Shown: one piece after another, positions 35,831 through 44,055 of the stretch
Layout: every line of letters begins with the position of its first letter
How positions within the stretch are numbered: the first letter of the stretch is position 1
Origin: JBBQUN01 sp963717115
GTDB lineage: Bacteria > Actinomycetota > Acidimicrobiia > Acidimicrobiales > SZUA-35
Assembly (NCBI GenBank): GCA_963717115.1
Contig: CAVQVO010000017.1
Coordinates: forward strand, 1,240,001 to 1,304,000
DNA: 64,000 nt
Direction: 5' to 3'
Position numbers and translations under genes: made by a program
The notes under the pieces: model-generated
Told to the model about the DNA's origin: nothing
Seen by the model: the letters and a program-made list of their open reading frames with translations, nothing else
Databases searched by the model: none

Positions 35831-36854
35831 ATGGTGACATGGTCGGACCTTCTCGCCGAGAATCCGTTGTCCTGGCTCCTGGACCCTGCCGACCCGGCGG
35901 TACGGGCGTCGGCGTTGCCCCGACTCCTCGGTCGGAGTGTCGACGATCCCGAGGTCGCGCGAGGCTCGCGTGCGGGCCATGGCGGTCGATCCGATCGCCG
36001 GGATCCTGGCCGCCCAGGACGCAGAAGGCTGGTGGGTCAAGACCGGTCCCGGGTACGCACCCAAGTACGGCGGCACCGTCTGGAACCTGGTGTTCCTCGA
36101 TCAGCTCGGGGCCGACCCGGACGACGCGCGGATCCAACGAGCGTGTCACTACGTCATGGCCTGGAGCCCGACCGCAGTCGGGGGTTTCGGCGCCTCGGGA
36201 TCGCATCTCGAGCGGAACCCGCCGCCGTCGTCGGCGCTCCATTGCCTGAACGGCAACCTGACGAGAGCGCTGATCCGGTTCGGTCACCTCGATCACCCGG
36301 TCGTGCGGTCCGCCACCGATTGGGCGGCGAGGACCGTCCTCGGCGAGGACGTCGAGCGGTGGTACGCCTCGGGAACCTCCGGGCCCGGGTTCGAGTGTGG
36401 CGCCAATGATGGGCAGCCGTGTGCATGGGGAGCCGTCAAGGAGATGCTGGCACTCGCCTCGATCCCGTCCGACCGACGCACCGATCGTGAGCAGCGGGCG
36501 GTGACGGCCGGCGTCGGGTTCCTGCTGTCGCACGATCCGGCGGTTGCCGACTATCCGATGGGCTACGGCAACACGAAGCCGAATCGCTCCTGGTTCAAGC
36601 CGGGCTTCCCGACGGCGTACGTCACCGACGTGCTCCAGAACCTGGAGGTGTTCGCCGAGCTGGGTCTGGCAGCCGACCCACGGCTCGATCGCGCCTACGA
36701 ATGGCTGGTCGGCCTGGCCGACGAGCACGGCCGCTTCACGAACCGGACGGCCTACACGGGCAAGACCACGGTGCCGATCGAGAAGCAGGGAGCACCGTCG
36801 AAATGGGTGACCCTGCGTGCGTGCTCGGTCCTGCGGGCGCGCCACGGCGACTGA
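35831..36854 (+). CDS. squalene-cyclase/prenyltransferase-fold protein (alpha-toroid), frameshifted
   Basis: A protein of about 340 residues. It starts MVTWSDLLAENPLSWLLDP. At about 35957 the frame shifts by one base (GTCGCGCGAGG context) into EARVRAMAVDPIAGIL. It then shows repeated alpha-toroid motifs such as AQDAEGWWVKTGPGYAPKY, TVWNLVFLDQLGADPDD and FPTAYVTDVLQNLEVFAELG, as in squalene cyclases and prenyltransferase beta subunits. At this length it could form only one toroid, and no DxDD-type protonation motif is evident. A binding or small-cyclase role cannot be separated. Relatives are often annotated loosely as prenyltransferase. Confidence 0.72.
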
Positions 36855-36946
36855 TCGCCGCTGCGTCGACCGGTCCATTGCCGGCATCGCCCTCGCTCGG
36901 TGTGGCTTGGGCGCTGGCTTCGAGCCGACCGGTTGGCGGTCAGCCG

Positions 36947-37240
36947 TCAGGTCACGAGGCCTGAGCGGTGGGCGATCGCGGCTGCTTGGCCTCGATTCGA
37001 TGCGCCGAGCTTGCGCATCACGTCGGAGACGTGGACGCTCGCAGTCTTCTCGCTGATGAACGAGGCTGCGGCGATCTGGCGGTTCGTGTCGCCGGTGCTC
37101 GATCGCTGGAGTACCTCGTGCTCGCGTTTCGTGAGGGTCGAGTGACGGTCGGGCTGTGTCGTTCCGACCTCGAGACGGCAGCGGCGGGCGAAAGCGTCGG
37201 GCGCCGCGACATTGCCGCCCTCGTCCTGATCGGGCCGGCC
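36947..37240 (-). pseudogene. remnant of a LuxR-family regulator (C-terminal HTH only)
   Basis: An in-frame stretch encodes LTKREHEVLQRSSTGDTNRQ followed by SFISEKTASVHVSDVMRK, the complete LuxR/GerE helix-turn-helix, ending SGLVT at a stop. There is no start codon or N-terminal ATPase or receiver domain before it: the upstream 25 residues look like the linker that precedes this HTH in large LuxR regulators. The winged-helix gene ends immediately upstream. It is best read as a truncated regulator. Confidence 0.6.
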
Positions 37241-37247
37241 GGCCCTG

Positions 37248-37562
37248 TCACGTAGACGTGTCGGTCGGCGGTTCGACGATCTCGCGCAGGGTGTCGAGAT
37301 GGTTGTCGAAGGCGGTGCGGCCCTCGCGGGTGAGCTTGAGCCAGGTGCGGGGCCACTTGCCGACGTGGCCTTTGCGGATGGTGATGTAGCCCGCCTCTTC
37401 GAGGGTCGATGCGTGCCGGGACAGAACCGAGTCGCTGACATCCAGGGTGTCTCGGAGGAACCGGAACTCGAGTTCGTCGGCCTGGGCGAGGCCGGCGAGC
37501 ATCGAGAAGCGCACGGGCTGATGGACCAGGTCGTCGAGCCGCGCCCGAGGGTGAGGCGTCAT
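37248..37562 (-). CDS. winged-helix transcriptional regulator
   Basis: A 104-residue regulator of the MarR/ArsR-like winged-helix type (HTH_34-like). LVHQPVRFSMLAGLAQADELEF-type recognition of the N-terminal helix, DVSDSVLSRHASTLEEAGYI as the HTH, and a wing with GKWPRTWLKLTREGRTAFDN are visible. ATG 37562 overlaps the stop of the membrane protein gene as ATGA. The pair is preceded by a perfect palindrome in its promoter, so autorepression is likely. Confidence 0.85.
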   Translation of the reverse strand: MTPHPRARLDDLVHQPVRFSMLAGLAQADELEFRFLRDTLDVSDSVLSRHASTLEEAGYITIRKGHVGKWPRTWLKLTREGRTAFDNHLDTLREIVEPPTDTST

Positions 37563-37981
37563 GCGTGCTTCCGGAGCCGATCGGCCCACCACAGAATCGG
37601 AGCCGCGGCGAGGATGCCTCCGAGGGAAGAGGCGAACCCGATGGTGTCGTCGACCAGGCTTGGGAGAAGCGTGGCGGCGGCGATGTACCAGGCGGCGAAC
37701 GCGAGCGCCACCCAATTCGGAGTGCGCGGCGTGACGCGCACCTGTCGGCACCGGCGCAGGTAGTCGAGGAGGATGGCCAAGCCGATCGCCGGGGCGACCC
37801 ACATGAGGATGCTTCCCGTGACGCTGTCGTCGCCGAGGTCACGGACTGGCCCGGAGAGTGCCGCGAGGAGGCCCCACGCCAGGAAGGGGATGTGCTCCCT
37901 CGGGCTTCGGGCGCGTACGGCGATCCCGATCCCTCCTGCGCCCGCCAACATCGCTTCGGCGTCCTGTTTGGTCGGTTCCAT
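37559..37981 (-). CDS. small integral membrane protein paired with the regulator
   Basis: A 140-residue membrane protein with about four hydrophobic segments (FLAWGLLAALSG, ILMWVAPAIGLAILLDYL, WVALAFAAWYIAAATLLP, GFASSLGGILAAAPILWW). No known family comes to mind. Membrane-protein/winged-helix pairs like this are common in actinobacteria. GTG 37984 is an equally possible start; GAGGA lies 9-12 bases before the two candidates. Both genes appear to be controlled by the operator at 38006-38030. Confidence 0.75.
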   Translation of the reverse strand: MEPTKQDAEAMLAGAGGIGIAVRARSPREHIPFLAWGLLAALSGPVRDLGDDSVTGSILMWVAPAIGLAILLDYLRRCRQVRVTPRTPNWVALAFAAWYIAAATLLPSLVDDTIGFASSLGGILAAAPILWWADRLRKHA

Positions 37982-38005
37982 CACGGCTCACATCCTCTGG
38001 GTCGT

Positions 38006-38030
38006 AGTACTTTCCTCTAAGGAAAGTACT
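38006..38030. promoter_or_regulatory. perfect palindromic operator (11-bp arms) with -35 element
   Basis: AGTACTTTCCT and AGGAAAGTACT flank a three-base spacer about 25 bp before the membrane protein/winged-helix operon. On the minus strand a consensus TTGACA (38043-38048) lies just upstream, so the palindrome covers the spacer and -10 area. It is AT-rich against its surroundings. Repression by the operon's own winged-helix protein is the simplest reading. From 38049 to 38300 I see no gene. Confidence 0.8.
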
Positions 38031-38300
38031 TTCGAGGTTCGTTGTCAAGAGCCAATGTCGACGGATGTCGCCGCCCGCTCGGTTGTCTCGAACGGGTCGG
38101 AGTGACGGGCGATCCAGCACCGTGCGGCGATCGATCGGCGAACCCCGGGAGCGCACGCATATCAACGCGCGGCCGGTGCTCGACGAACCGCGGTGTATCG
38201 GCGCCTACGCGCTCGGCGAGGTGCGCGACAATGCGCAGGAAGACGAGGGCCGTCACTCACCGCCGACCTGACGACGTGAATCAATGAAACCTGGGAGAAC

Positions 38301-38936
38301 GTGCGTAATCACGAGGATCTCGACGATGTCGGGCGGGTCGCCGCCCACGTTACGACCGTGAGCAAGGACGGCTTTGTGATCAAGGCGCTGAGCCGGTCGA
38401 CCTGGGATGCCTTCGCTTCGCTGGTCGAAGCCAACGGTGGCATTTTCGGCGGCTGCTGGTGCATGGGGTTCCATCCCGACAACGATCCGAACGACGACGC
38501 CGATCGACCCAACCGCGATCGCAAGTACGACCGGGTGTGCGCCGGCTCGGCCCATGCAGCGTTGGTCTTCGACGGCGACCACTGCGTCGGATGGTGCCAG
38601 TTCGGCCCACCAAACGAGGTGCCGCGCATCAAGAACCGGCGCGAGTACGACAAGTCGGGCGGCGGCGCACCTGACTGGCGGATCGCCTGCTGCTTCGTCG
38701 GGAAAAGGCACCGCCGTCAGGGAGTTGCCACCGCGGCCCTTGCCGGCGCGCTCGACCTCATCGGAGCGCTCGGCGGCGGACGCGTCGAGGGTTATCCCGA
38801 ACCCGCTGGCGACGTGTCGGCGGGGTTCTTGTTCCACGGTGCGCTCTCGACCTTCGAAGCCGCAGGATTCCGACGCGACCGCAAGATCGGTAAGCACCGC
38901 TGGGTCGTCAGCCGCAACGTCGACCCCGTCCACTGA
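38301..38936 (+). CDS. GNAT family N-acetyltransferase
   Basis: A protein of up to 211 residues. GGCWCMGFHPDNDPND near 51, VGWCQFGPPNEVPRI near 98 and the acetyl-CoA loop RHRRQGVATAALAGAL near 138 identify it. The Trp/Cys-rich CWCMxFH start is typical of a GNAT subgroup of unknown substrate. GTG 38301 is the longest start; GTG 38358 (SKDGFVIKALSRS) would fit the family start as well. Confidence 0.8.
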   Translation: MRNHEDLDDVGRVAAHVTTVSKDGFVIKALSRSTWDAFASLVEANGGIFGGCWCMGFHPDNDPNDDADRPNRDRKYDRVCAGSAHAALVFDGDHCVGWCQFGPPNEVPRIKNRREYDKSGGGAPDWRIACCFVGKRHRRQGVATAALAGALDLIGALGGGRVEGYPEPAGDVSAGFLFHGALSTFEAAGFRRDRKIGKHRWVVSRNVDPVH

Positions 38937-39037
38937 CCCGGCGCGGCCCGCCCGTCGGTGGGCGGTAACCCGCTGGGAAACACCTTGCGGTCCCGTGCCG
39001 ATCGATGCCCTCGGTGGCCCGACGACGAGCCCTCCTC

Positions 39038-39043
39038 TAGGTT
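39038..39043 (+). promoter_or_regulatory. -10 box of a likely leaderless promoter
   Basis: TAGGTT ends six bases before ATG 39050, the first gene of the MoxR/DUF58 operon. Confidence 0.55.
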
Positions 39044-39049
39044 GCAGGC

Positions 39050-39778
39050 ATGGACCGGAGGGTGGTGGCGATCGTGGTGTGCGGCGCACTCGTCACGGCA
39101 CTGTTCGCCTACGTCGCAACGGCCGAGCAGGTGTCCCTCGCCGACAGCTACCCCACGATCACCTGGGACCTGGGCGACGGAACCCCGAGGCAGATCCCGT
39201 TGGCCGAGCTCGACGTGGACCGACGCGAGGCCGACGGTGCCGCCCCGGGTCGCGAACTCCGGATCCCGGACTTCGTGTCGACGATCGTGCAGGTGCTCCT
39301 CGCAGCCGGTGGGATCGCGCTCCTCGTGATGCTCTGGAACCGGCGGCCTCGGCTCACCTGGCGGCGATCCCGGTCGACCGAGGACTTCGACCTCCTCGAC
39401 GACCTGGCCTCGATCGTCGTTGCCGATGCCCGGGACCAGCGCGCCCAGCTCGCCACCGGTGAGCCACGCAATGCGATCGTCGCCTGCTGGTTACGGCTCG
39501 AGTCCCAGATCGAAGCGGCCGGCCACCGCCGCGATCCGGCCGACACCTCCGAGGAATTCACGGCGCGGATCCTGTCGCGGTTCGCCGTCGATGCCGGCGC
39601 CGTCGATCGGCTCGCTGCGCTGTACCGCGAGGCACGGTTCTCGTCGCACGAGATGGGTGAGGCGCAGCGCCGGGCGGCGATCAGCGCGCTCGACGCCGTC
39701 CACGACGGTCTGCGGAGCGCCGGCTCGGCCTCGGCCACCGGCGAGTCGGTCCCGGTCGGGACCCGCTCCACCTCATGA
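39050..39778 (+). CDS. DUF4129-domain membrane protein
   Basis: A 242-residue protein with an N-terminal membrane segment (VVAIVVCGALVTALFAYVAT), an outside loop, a second membrane segment (VSTIVQVLLAAGGIALLVML) and a cytosolic C-terminal domain. The latter ends VDRLAALYREARFSSHEMGE, the DUF4129 signature. Such proteins accompany MoxR and DUF58 genes, as here, in systems linked to envelope stress or transglutaminase-like modules. It starts an operon that continues to 45701. Confidence 0.85.
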   Translation: MDRRVVAIVVCGALVTALFAYVATAEQVSLADSYPTITWDLGDGTPRQIPLAELDVDRREADGAAPGRELRIPDFVSTIVQVLLAAGGIALLVMLWNRRPRLTWRRSRSTEDFDLLDDLASIVVADARDQRAQLATGEPRNAIVACWLRLESQIEAAGHRRDPADTSEEFTARILSRFAVDAGAVDRLAALYREARFSSHEMGEAQRRAAISALDAVHDGLRSAGSASATGESVPVGTRSTS

Positions 39779-39791
39779 GGGGAATCGTTTC

Positions 39792-40274
39792 GTGAGCGGA
39801 TGGCGGACCCCGTTCGTGATCACCGTCGTCGCGATCCTGGTGGTCGAGGTCGCCATGGTGGCCCTGGGCATGGGTCCCGAGGTGCTGCTCGTCGCCGCAG
39901 TCGGTGCGTGCGTGGGGTCGGCCGTGTGGTGTCTGCACCCGCTCCTGGAGACTGCCGCCCCCGAGCCGCCCCCGGCGGCCGTGGCGGCGGTCCCGCCGCC
40001 CGGGGCCGATCATCGGGTGAAGCGACTGCGCAGCGGGATCGTGTTCAGCAGCGGCATGGACGTCTACGCCGAACGCCTCTACCTCAACCTGGTCGAACTC
40101 ATCGACGACCAGCTGGTGCACGCCCACGGCATCGACCGACGGACCGCACCGGCCGACGCCGAGGCCGTCATCGGAACCGAACTGCACCGATTCGTCGAAG
40201 ACCCGGAAGCGGCGAAAGCCCTGTCGCGTCCTCGGGACCTCGACCGCATCGTCACGCTCATCGAGCAGATCTGA
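39792..40274 (+). CDS. membrane protein of the MoxR operon
   Basis: A 160-residue protein. GTG 39792 is chosen because GAGGGGA stands eight bases upstream. Two hydrophobic segments (FVITVVAILVVEVAMVALG and VLLVAAVGACVGSAVWCL) are followed by a Pro/Ala linker and a helical cytosolic domain with GMDVYAERLYLNLVELIDDQ and a C-terminal RPRDLDRIVTLIEQI. I know no named family. Position between DUF4129 and MoxR (gaps of 13 bp) makes it part of the same membrane complex by inference. Confidence 0.75.
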   Translation: MSGWRTPFVITVVAILVVEVAMVALGMGPEVLLVAAVGACVGSAVWCLHPLLETAAPEPPPAAVAAVPPPGADHRVKRLRSGIVFSSGMDVYAERLYLNLVELIDDQLVHAHGIDRRTAPADAEAVIGTELHRFVEDPEAAKALSRPRDLDRIVTLIEQI

Positions 40275-40287
40275 CCGGAGCAAACAC

Positions 40288-41283
40288 ATGGAACATCTCG
40301 ATCCCTCAGCCGTCTCGCGCCTGGCGGCCGACATCCTCGACGAGGTCGAACTCGCCGTCGTCGGGAAGCGCCCGGCGCTCACCATCGTGCTGTCCGCCAT
40401 CCTGGCCGGCGGACACGTCCTGCTCGAGGACTTCCCGGGGCTGGGCAAGACGCTCGCGGCGCGATCGTTCGCGCAGACGCTCGGTCTCGATTTCGCTCGC
40501 GCCCAGTTCACACCCGACCTCCTACCCGCCGACCTCACCGGGTCCTTCGTCTACGACCAACGATCGGGTGAGTTCTCGTTCCGCAAGGGGCCGTTGTTCA
40601 CCGGGCTGCTGCTGGCCGACGAGATCAATCGAACACCGCCCCGGACGCAGGCGGCATTGCTCGAAGCGATGCAGGAGCACCAGATCACCGTCGAGGGCGA
40701 GACGTTCGTCCTGGAGCAGCCCTTTCACGTGCTCGCCACCGCGAACCCCGTGGAGTACGAGGGGACCTACCCCCTCCCCGAGGCGCAACTCGACCGGTTC
40801 ATGCTGCGGACGAGCTTCGGCTATCCGAGCGCCGAGGAGGAGTGGGAGGTGCTCCAGCGACGGATGGCCCGCCGCCACGAGGACCAGTCCCTCCGCCGGA
40901 TCGTCGACCCGGCCACCCTGTTGGCGATGCAGGCGGCGGTGGAGCGGGTCGAGGTCGACGAGAGCGTCGGCCGCTACTGCGTTGCGCTCACCACCGCCAC
41001 CCGTGACCATCAGCACGCCCTGATGGGCGCGTCGCCACGCGGGGCGCTCGGATTGATGCTCGTGGCCCGAGCCCGGGCCATCGTCGTCGGGCGTGACTAC
41101 GTGACCCCCGAAGACGTCAAGGCCGTCGCCGAGCCGGTGCTCGCCCATCGCATCACCGTCAAGCCGGAGCTGTGGATGAACCGGGTCTCCGGTGCATCGA
41201 TCGTCACCGATGTCCTGTCGTCGGTGCCGACCCCGTCGGCGCTGGAAGGACCGGCGTCCGAGGGTCCGGCAGCGGCCGGATGA
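40288..41283 (+). CDS. MoxR-family AAA+ ATPase
   Basis: A 331-residue MoxR chaperone-type ATPase. Walker A is EDFPGLGKTLAARSF near residue 47, Walker B is LLLADEINRTPPRTQAALLE near 108, the sensor region is VLATANPVEYEGTYPLPEAQ, and LDRFMLRTSFGYP and SPRGALGLMLVARARA complete the family pattern. It is thought to remodel or insert cofactors into VWA/DUF58-type partners; the next gene is exactly such a partner and overlaps it by ATGA. Confidence 0.93.
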   Translation: MEHLDPSAVSRLAADILDEVELAVVGKRPALTIVLSAILAGGHVLLEDFPGLGKTLAARSFAQTLGLDFARAQFTPDLLPADLTGSFVYDQRSGEFSFRKGPLFTGLLLADEINRTPPRTQAALLEAMQEHQITVEGETFVLEQPFHVLATANPVEYEGTYPLPEAQLDRFMLRTSFGYPSAEEEWEVLQRRMARRHEDQSLRRIVDPATLLAMQAAVERVEVDESVGRYCVALTTATRDHQHALMGASPRGALGLMLVARARAIVVGRDYVTPEDVKAVAEPVLAHRITVKPELWMNRVSGASIVTDVLSSVPTPSALEGPASEGPAAAG

Positions 41284-42575
41284 ACACCCTCGGCTCCTCC
41301 GGGGGTGTGTGGCGCCCGACCATGGCGAACTACCGATCGACGGCCTCGGGGATCGTGCTCGTCGCCGCGGCCCTGATCTTCCGGCGCCCCGACCTCCTGG
41401 TCATCGCCACACCGATGGTGGTCGTCACGGTCTGGTCGGCACTGACCAGGCCGAGGGAGGATCCGAGCTTCGCCGACCGGATCGAACGGCCGACCCTTCG
41501 GGAGGGCGAGGCGACCTCGTGGACGGCCGAGATCGGCGGTGTCGACCACGTGGATCTCGTCACGGCGGTGACCGCCGACGTTCCCTGGTTCGAGCGCAAG
41601 CCCCGTCGAGGGGCGGTGACCGCAGCGGCGAACCACGGCCGCGGGTCGGTCGGCATCGGTGTCCGCTCGACGCGGTGGGGGCGGCGACTGCTGGACCCGA
41701 TGCGGATGTCCGCAGTCTCGCCGTGGGGCGCCTTCCGCAGTACGCAACGGTCCCCGAGCCGAGCCCTGACGACGCTGCCACTCCCGGCGATGTTCGATTC
41801 GAGCGCGCCGATCCGTCCGACGGATGGCCTCGTCGGCTCCTACCGGTCGGTGCGGCCGGGCGAGGGCAGCGAGTTCGCCGGCGTCCGGTCGTTCCAGGCC
41901 GGAGACAAGATGCGGCGCATCAACTGGAGTCGGTCACTGCGTTCGGAAGGTCTGCAGGTGAACTCGACCTGGGCCGACCAGGACACGCACGTCGCCCTGC
42001 TCATCGACACCGGCGACGACCTCGGTGCCAGTGGGGGAGCCGACGGTCTGGCCTCGAGCCTCGACGTGACCGTTCGCGCCGCCGGCGCCATCGCCGAGCA
42101 CTACGTGCAGCGCGGTGACCGCGTGTCGTTGCAGGCCTTCGACCGGTCGCCCCGGCTTGCCCTTCCCCCGGCCACCGGTCAGCGGCATCTCCGCCGGATC
42201 CTCGACACGTTGGCGCAGGTCAACGCCAACGGGAGCCGGATCGCCAACGTCGGTGCCAATCGTTCGCTGGTGACGGCGGAGATGATCGTGGTGTTCTCCC
42301 CGCTCGTCGCCCCCGAAGCGATCGACCGGGTGGTGGTGATGAGCCGCCTCGGTCGTTCCATGGTCGTGGTCGACACCCTTCCCGATCACGTGGCCGACGA
42401 CGACGACGACCTCACGGCCCTCGCGTGGCGGATCCGGATCCTGGAACGTCGACGCGAGCTGCGTCTGGCCCAGGAACACGGTGTCGTCATCGTTCGCTGG
42501 CTCGGTCCGGGCAGCCTGGATCAGTTCCTGCGTGACGTCGCCCGTCGCTCGGCTGCGCCCCGGGTGAGGACATGA
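41280..42575 (+). CDS. DUF58-domain protein
   Basis: A 431-residue protein. Two short hydrophobic segments near the N-terminus (IVLVAAALIFRRPDLLVIA region) anchor it, and a beta-rich middle domain precedes the DUF58 core: RPGEGSEFAGVRSFQAGDKM and RRINWSRSLRSEGLQVN near 210. A vWA-like fold with VALLIDTGDDL follows. It is the usual substrate or partner of MoxR. ATG 41280 overlaps the MoxR stop, and its own stop overlaps the next gene. Confidence 0.9.
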   Translation: MNTLGSSGGVWRPTMANYRSTASGIVLVAAALIFRRPDLLVIATPMVVVTVWSALTRPREDPSFADRIERPTLREGEATSWTAEIGGVDHVDLVTAVTADVPWFERKPRRGAVTAAANHGRGSVGIGVRSTRWGRRLLDPMRMSAVSPWGAFRSTQRSPSRALTTLPLPAMFDSSAPIRPTDGLVGSYRSVRPGEGSEFAGVRSFQAGDKMRRINWSRSLRSEGLQVNSTWADQDTHVALLIDTGDDLGASGGADGLASSLDVTVRAAGAIAEHYVQRGDRVSLQAFDRSPRLALPPATGQRHLRRILDTLAQVNANGSRIANVGANRSLVTAEMIVVFSPLVAPEAIDRVVVMSRLGRSMVVVDTLPDHVADDDDDLTALAWRIRILERRRELRLAQEHGVVIVRWLGPGSLDQFLRDVARRSAAPRVRT

Positions 42576-43135
42576 CGAACCCGCGCCTCCAGGAACACCT
42601 CGATCAGCTGCTGGCGACGACGCGGCAGCGCTGGCTGCTCGCCGGTTCGGCGGTGCTGAGTGTCGTCCTGGCCTCGGCCGCCATGGCGCTCAGCTCCGAT
42701 CACACCGACGAGTGGGTCGTGTTCGTCGTGTTCGTCCTGGCCGTCGGCACCACCGTCGAGCCCGACGATCACCTCGCCCTCGTCGTGATGGCGGTGGTGG
42801 TCGTGCACTGGCTGACGCTGGGGCTCGACGTCGTCTCCCCCGGGGCGCTGGCCGTGGCCGTGGTGCTCCTGCTCTTCCACGTGCTGATCGCGCTGATGGC
42901 GGTGACGCCGCACGCCGCCGTCGTGCACCCAGAGATCCTGCGACGGTGGTTGGGTCGCGGCGTCACGGTCGTCGGGGTGACGCTCGGGGTCTGGCTCCTG
43001 ATCGTCACCCTCGAGGGCCGGAATCGGCCGGGGAGTGTCGTCGCGTCGGCGGCGGCTTTCGTCGTGCTCTCGGTGGCCATCGTCGCCTTGCGGGTCCAGA
43101 CTGTGCCGACCCGGCGTCGGGGAGGACCGACATGA
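42572..43135 (+). CDS. polytopic membrane protein of the MoxR operon
   Basis: A 187-residue protein with about six membrane segments (WLLAGSAVLSVVLASAAMAL to VVASAAAFVVLSVAIVAL) and almost no soluble part apart from short termini. It overlaps its neighbours by ATGA on both sides. No family is recognised; it probably belongs to the membrane part of the MoxR/DUF58 complex. Confidence 0.78.
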   Translation: MTNPRLQEHLDQLLATTRQRWLLAGSAVLSVVLASAAMALSSDHTDEWVVFVVFVLAVGTTVEPDDHLALVVMAVVVVHWLTLGLDVVSPGALAVAVVLLLFHVLIALMAVTPHAAVVHPEILRRWLGRGVTVVGVTLGVWLLIVTLEGRNRPGSVVASAAAFVVLSVAIVALRVQTVPTRRRGGPT

Positions 43136-44055
43136 CCGCTGCCATCTCCCTGCGAGGGATCGTGAAGACGTTCGGCCCGACCCGAGCGCTCGACGACCTG
43201 GATCTCGAGGTCGCCACCGGCGAGGTGCACGGATACCTCGGCCCGAACGGCTCGGGGAAGTCGGTGACCATCCGCACCCTCCTCGGGCTCCTGCGGGCCG
43301 ACCGTGGTGAGGCCCGACTCCTGGGCCGTGATCCGTGGACCGATGCGGTCGAGCTCCACGCCCGGCTCGCCTATGTGCCCGGTGACGTGAGCCTGTGGCC
43401 CAACCTGTCGGGAGGCGAGATCATCGACTACTTCGCCCGACTGCGGGGCGACCTCGACCTGGCGAAGCGCCAGGAGATGGTCGAGCGCTTCGAACTCGAT
43501 CCAACCAAGAAGGCCGGCACGTATTCGAAGGGCAACCGGCAGAAGGTGGCGCTCGTGGTGGCCCTGTCGTCGAATGCCGAGCTGTTCCTGCTCGACGAGC
43601 CGACGTCGGGACTCGATCCCCTGATGGAGACGATCTTCCAGGAATGCATCCTCGACCTGCGCGCAGCGGGCAGGACGGTGCTGCTGTCGAGTCACATCCT
43701 CGCCGAGGTCGAGAAGCTCTGCGATCGGGTCACGATCATCCGGGACGGCCGGGCCGTGCAGTCGGGAACCCTCGACGATCTGCGGACGACGACCCGCACC
43801 TCCATCGAGGTCTCGACGAAACGCCCGGTCGACGATCTGGCGACACTGGCCGGCGTCCATGCGCTGCATCACGAGGGCGCCGCCCTGAAGTTCGAGGTCG
43901 ACAACGCAGCCCTCGACGCAGTCATCGCCCATCTCGCGTCGTTCGGCATCCGCTCACTGGTGAGTCAGCCTCCGACGCTCGAGGAGCTCTTCCTTCGCGA
44001 GTACGACGCCGCCGTGGTTCCCGGCGACGCCGGGGCGACGGCGCCTCCGTCATGA
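43132..44055 (+). CDS. ABC transporter ATP-binding protein
   Basis: A 307-residue ATPase. Walker A is GPNGSGKSVT, the signature is YSKGNRQKVALV (the SKGNRQK variant of antibiotic and lipid exporters), Walker B is LFLLDEPTSGLD, and the switch is SSHILAEVEKL. The C-terminal domain ends PTLEELFLREYD. It is coupled to the permease by ATGA and to the MoxR operon upstream by ATGA, so the export system is translated together with the MoxR/DUF58 genes. Confidence 0.92.
   Translation: MTAAISLRGIVKTFGPTRALDDLDLEVATGEVHGYLGPNGSGKSVTIRTLLGLLRADRGEARLLGRDPWTDAVELHARLAYVPGDVSLWPNLSGGEIIDYFARLRGDLDLAKRQEMVERFELDPTKKAGTYSKGNRQKVALVVALSSNAELFLLDEPTSGLDPLMETIFQECILDLRAAGRTVLLSSHILAEVEKLCDRVTIIRDGRAVQSGTLDDLRTTTRTSIEVSTKRPVDDLATLAGVHALHHEGAALKFEVDNAALDAVIAHLASFGIRSLVSQPPTLEELFLREYDAAVVPGDAGATAPPS

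Noticed and set aside
33606..36887. Minus-strand open frame of over 1000 codons across glutamine synthetase and the cyclase-like gene
   Set aside because: Composition is Arg/Pro-rich, and it overlaps two genes with family motifs on both strands; it is a shadow frame.
38017..38256. Minus-strand 79-codon frame upstream of the membrane protein gene
   Set aside because: It runs through the palindromic operator and promoter, and has no motif or ribosome site.
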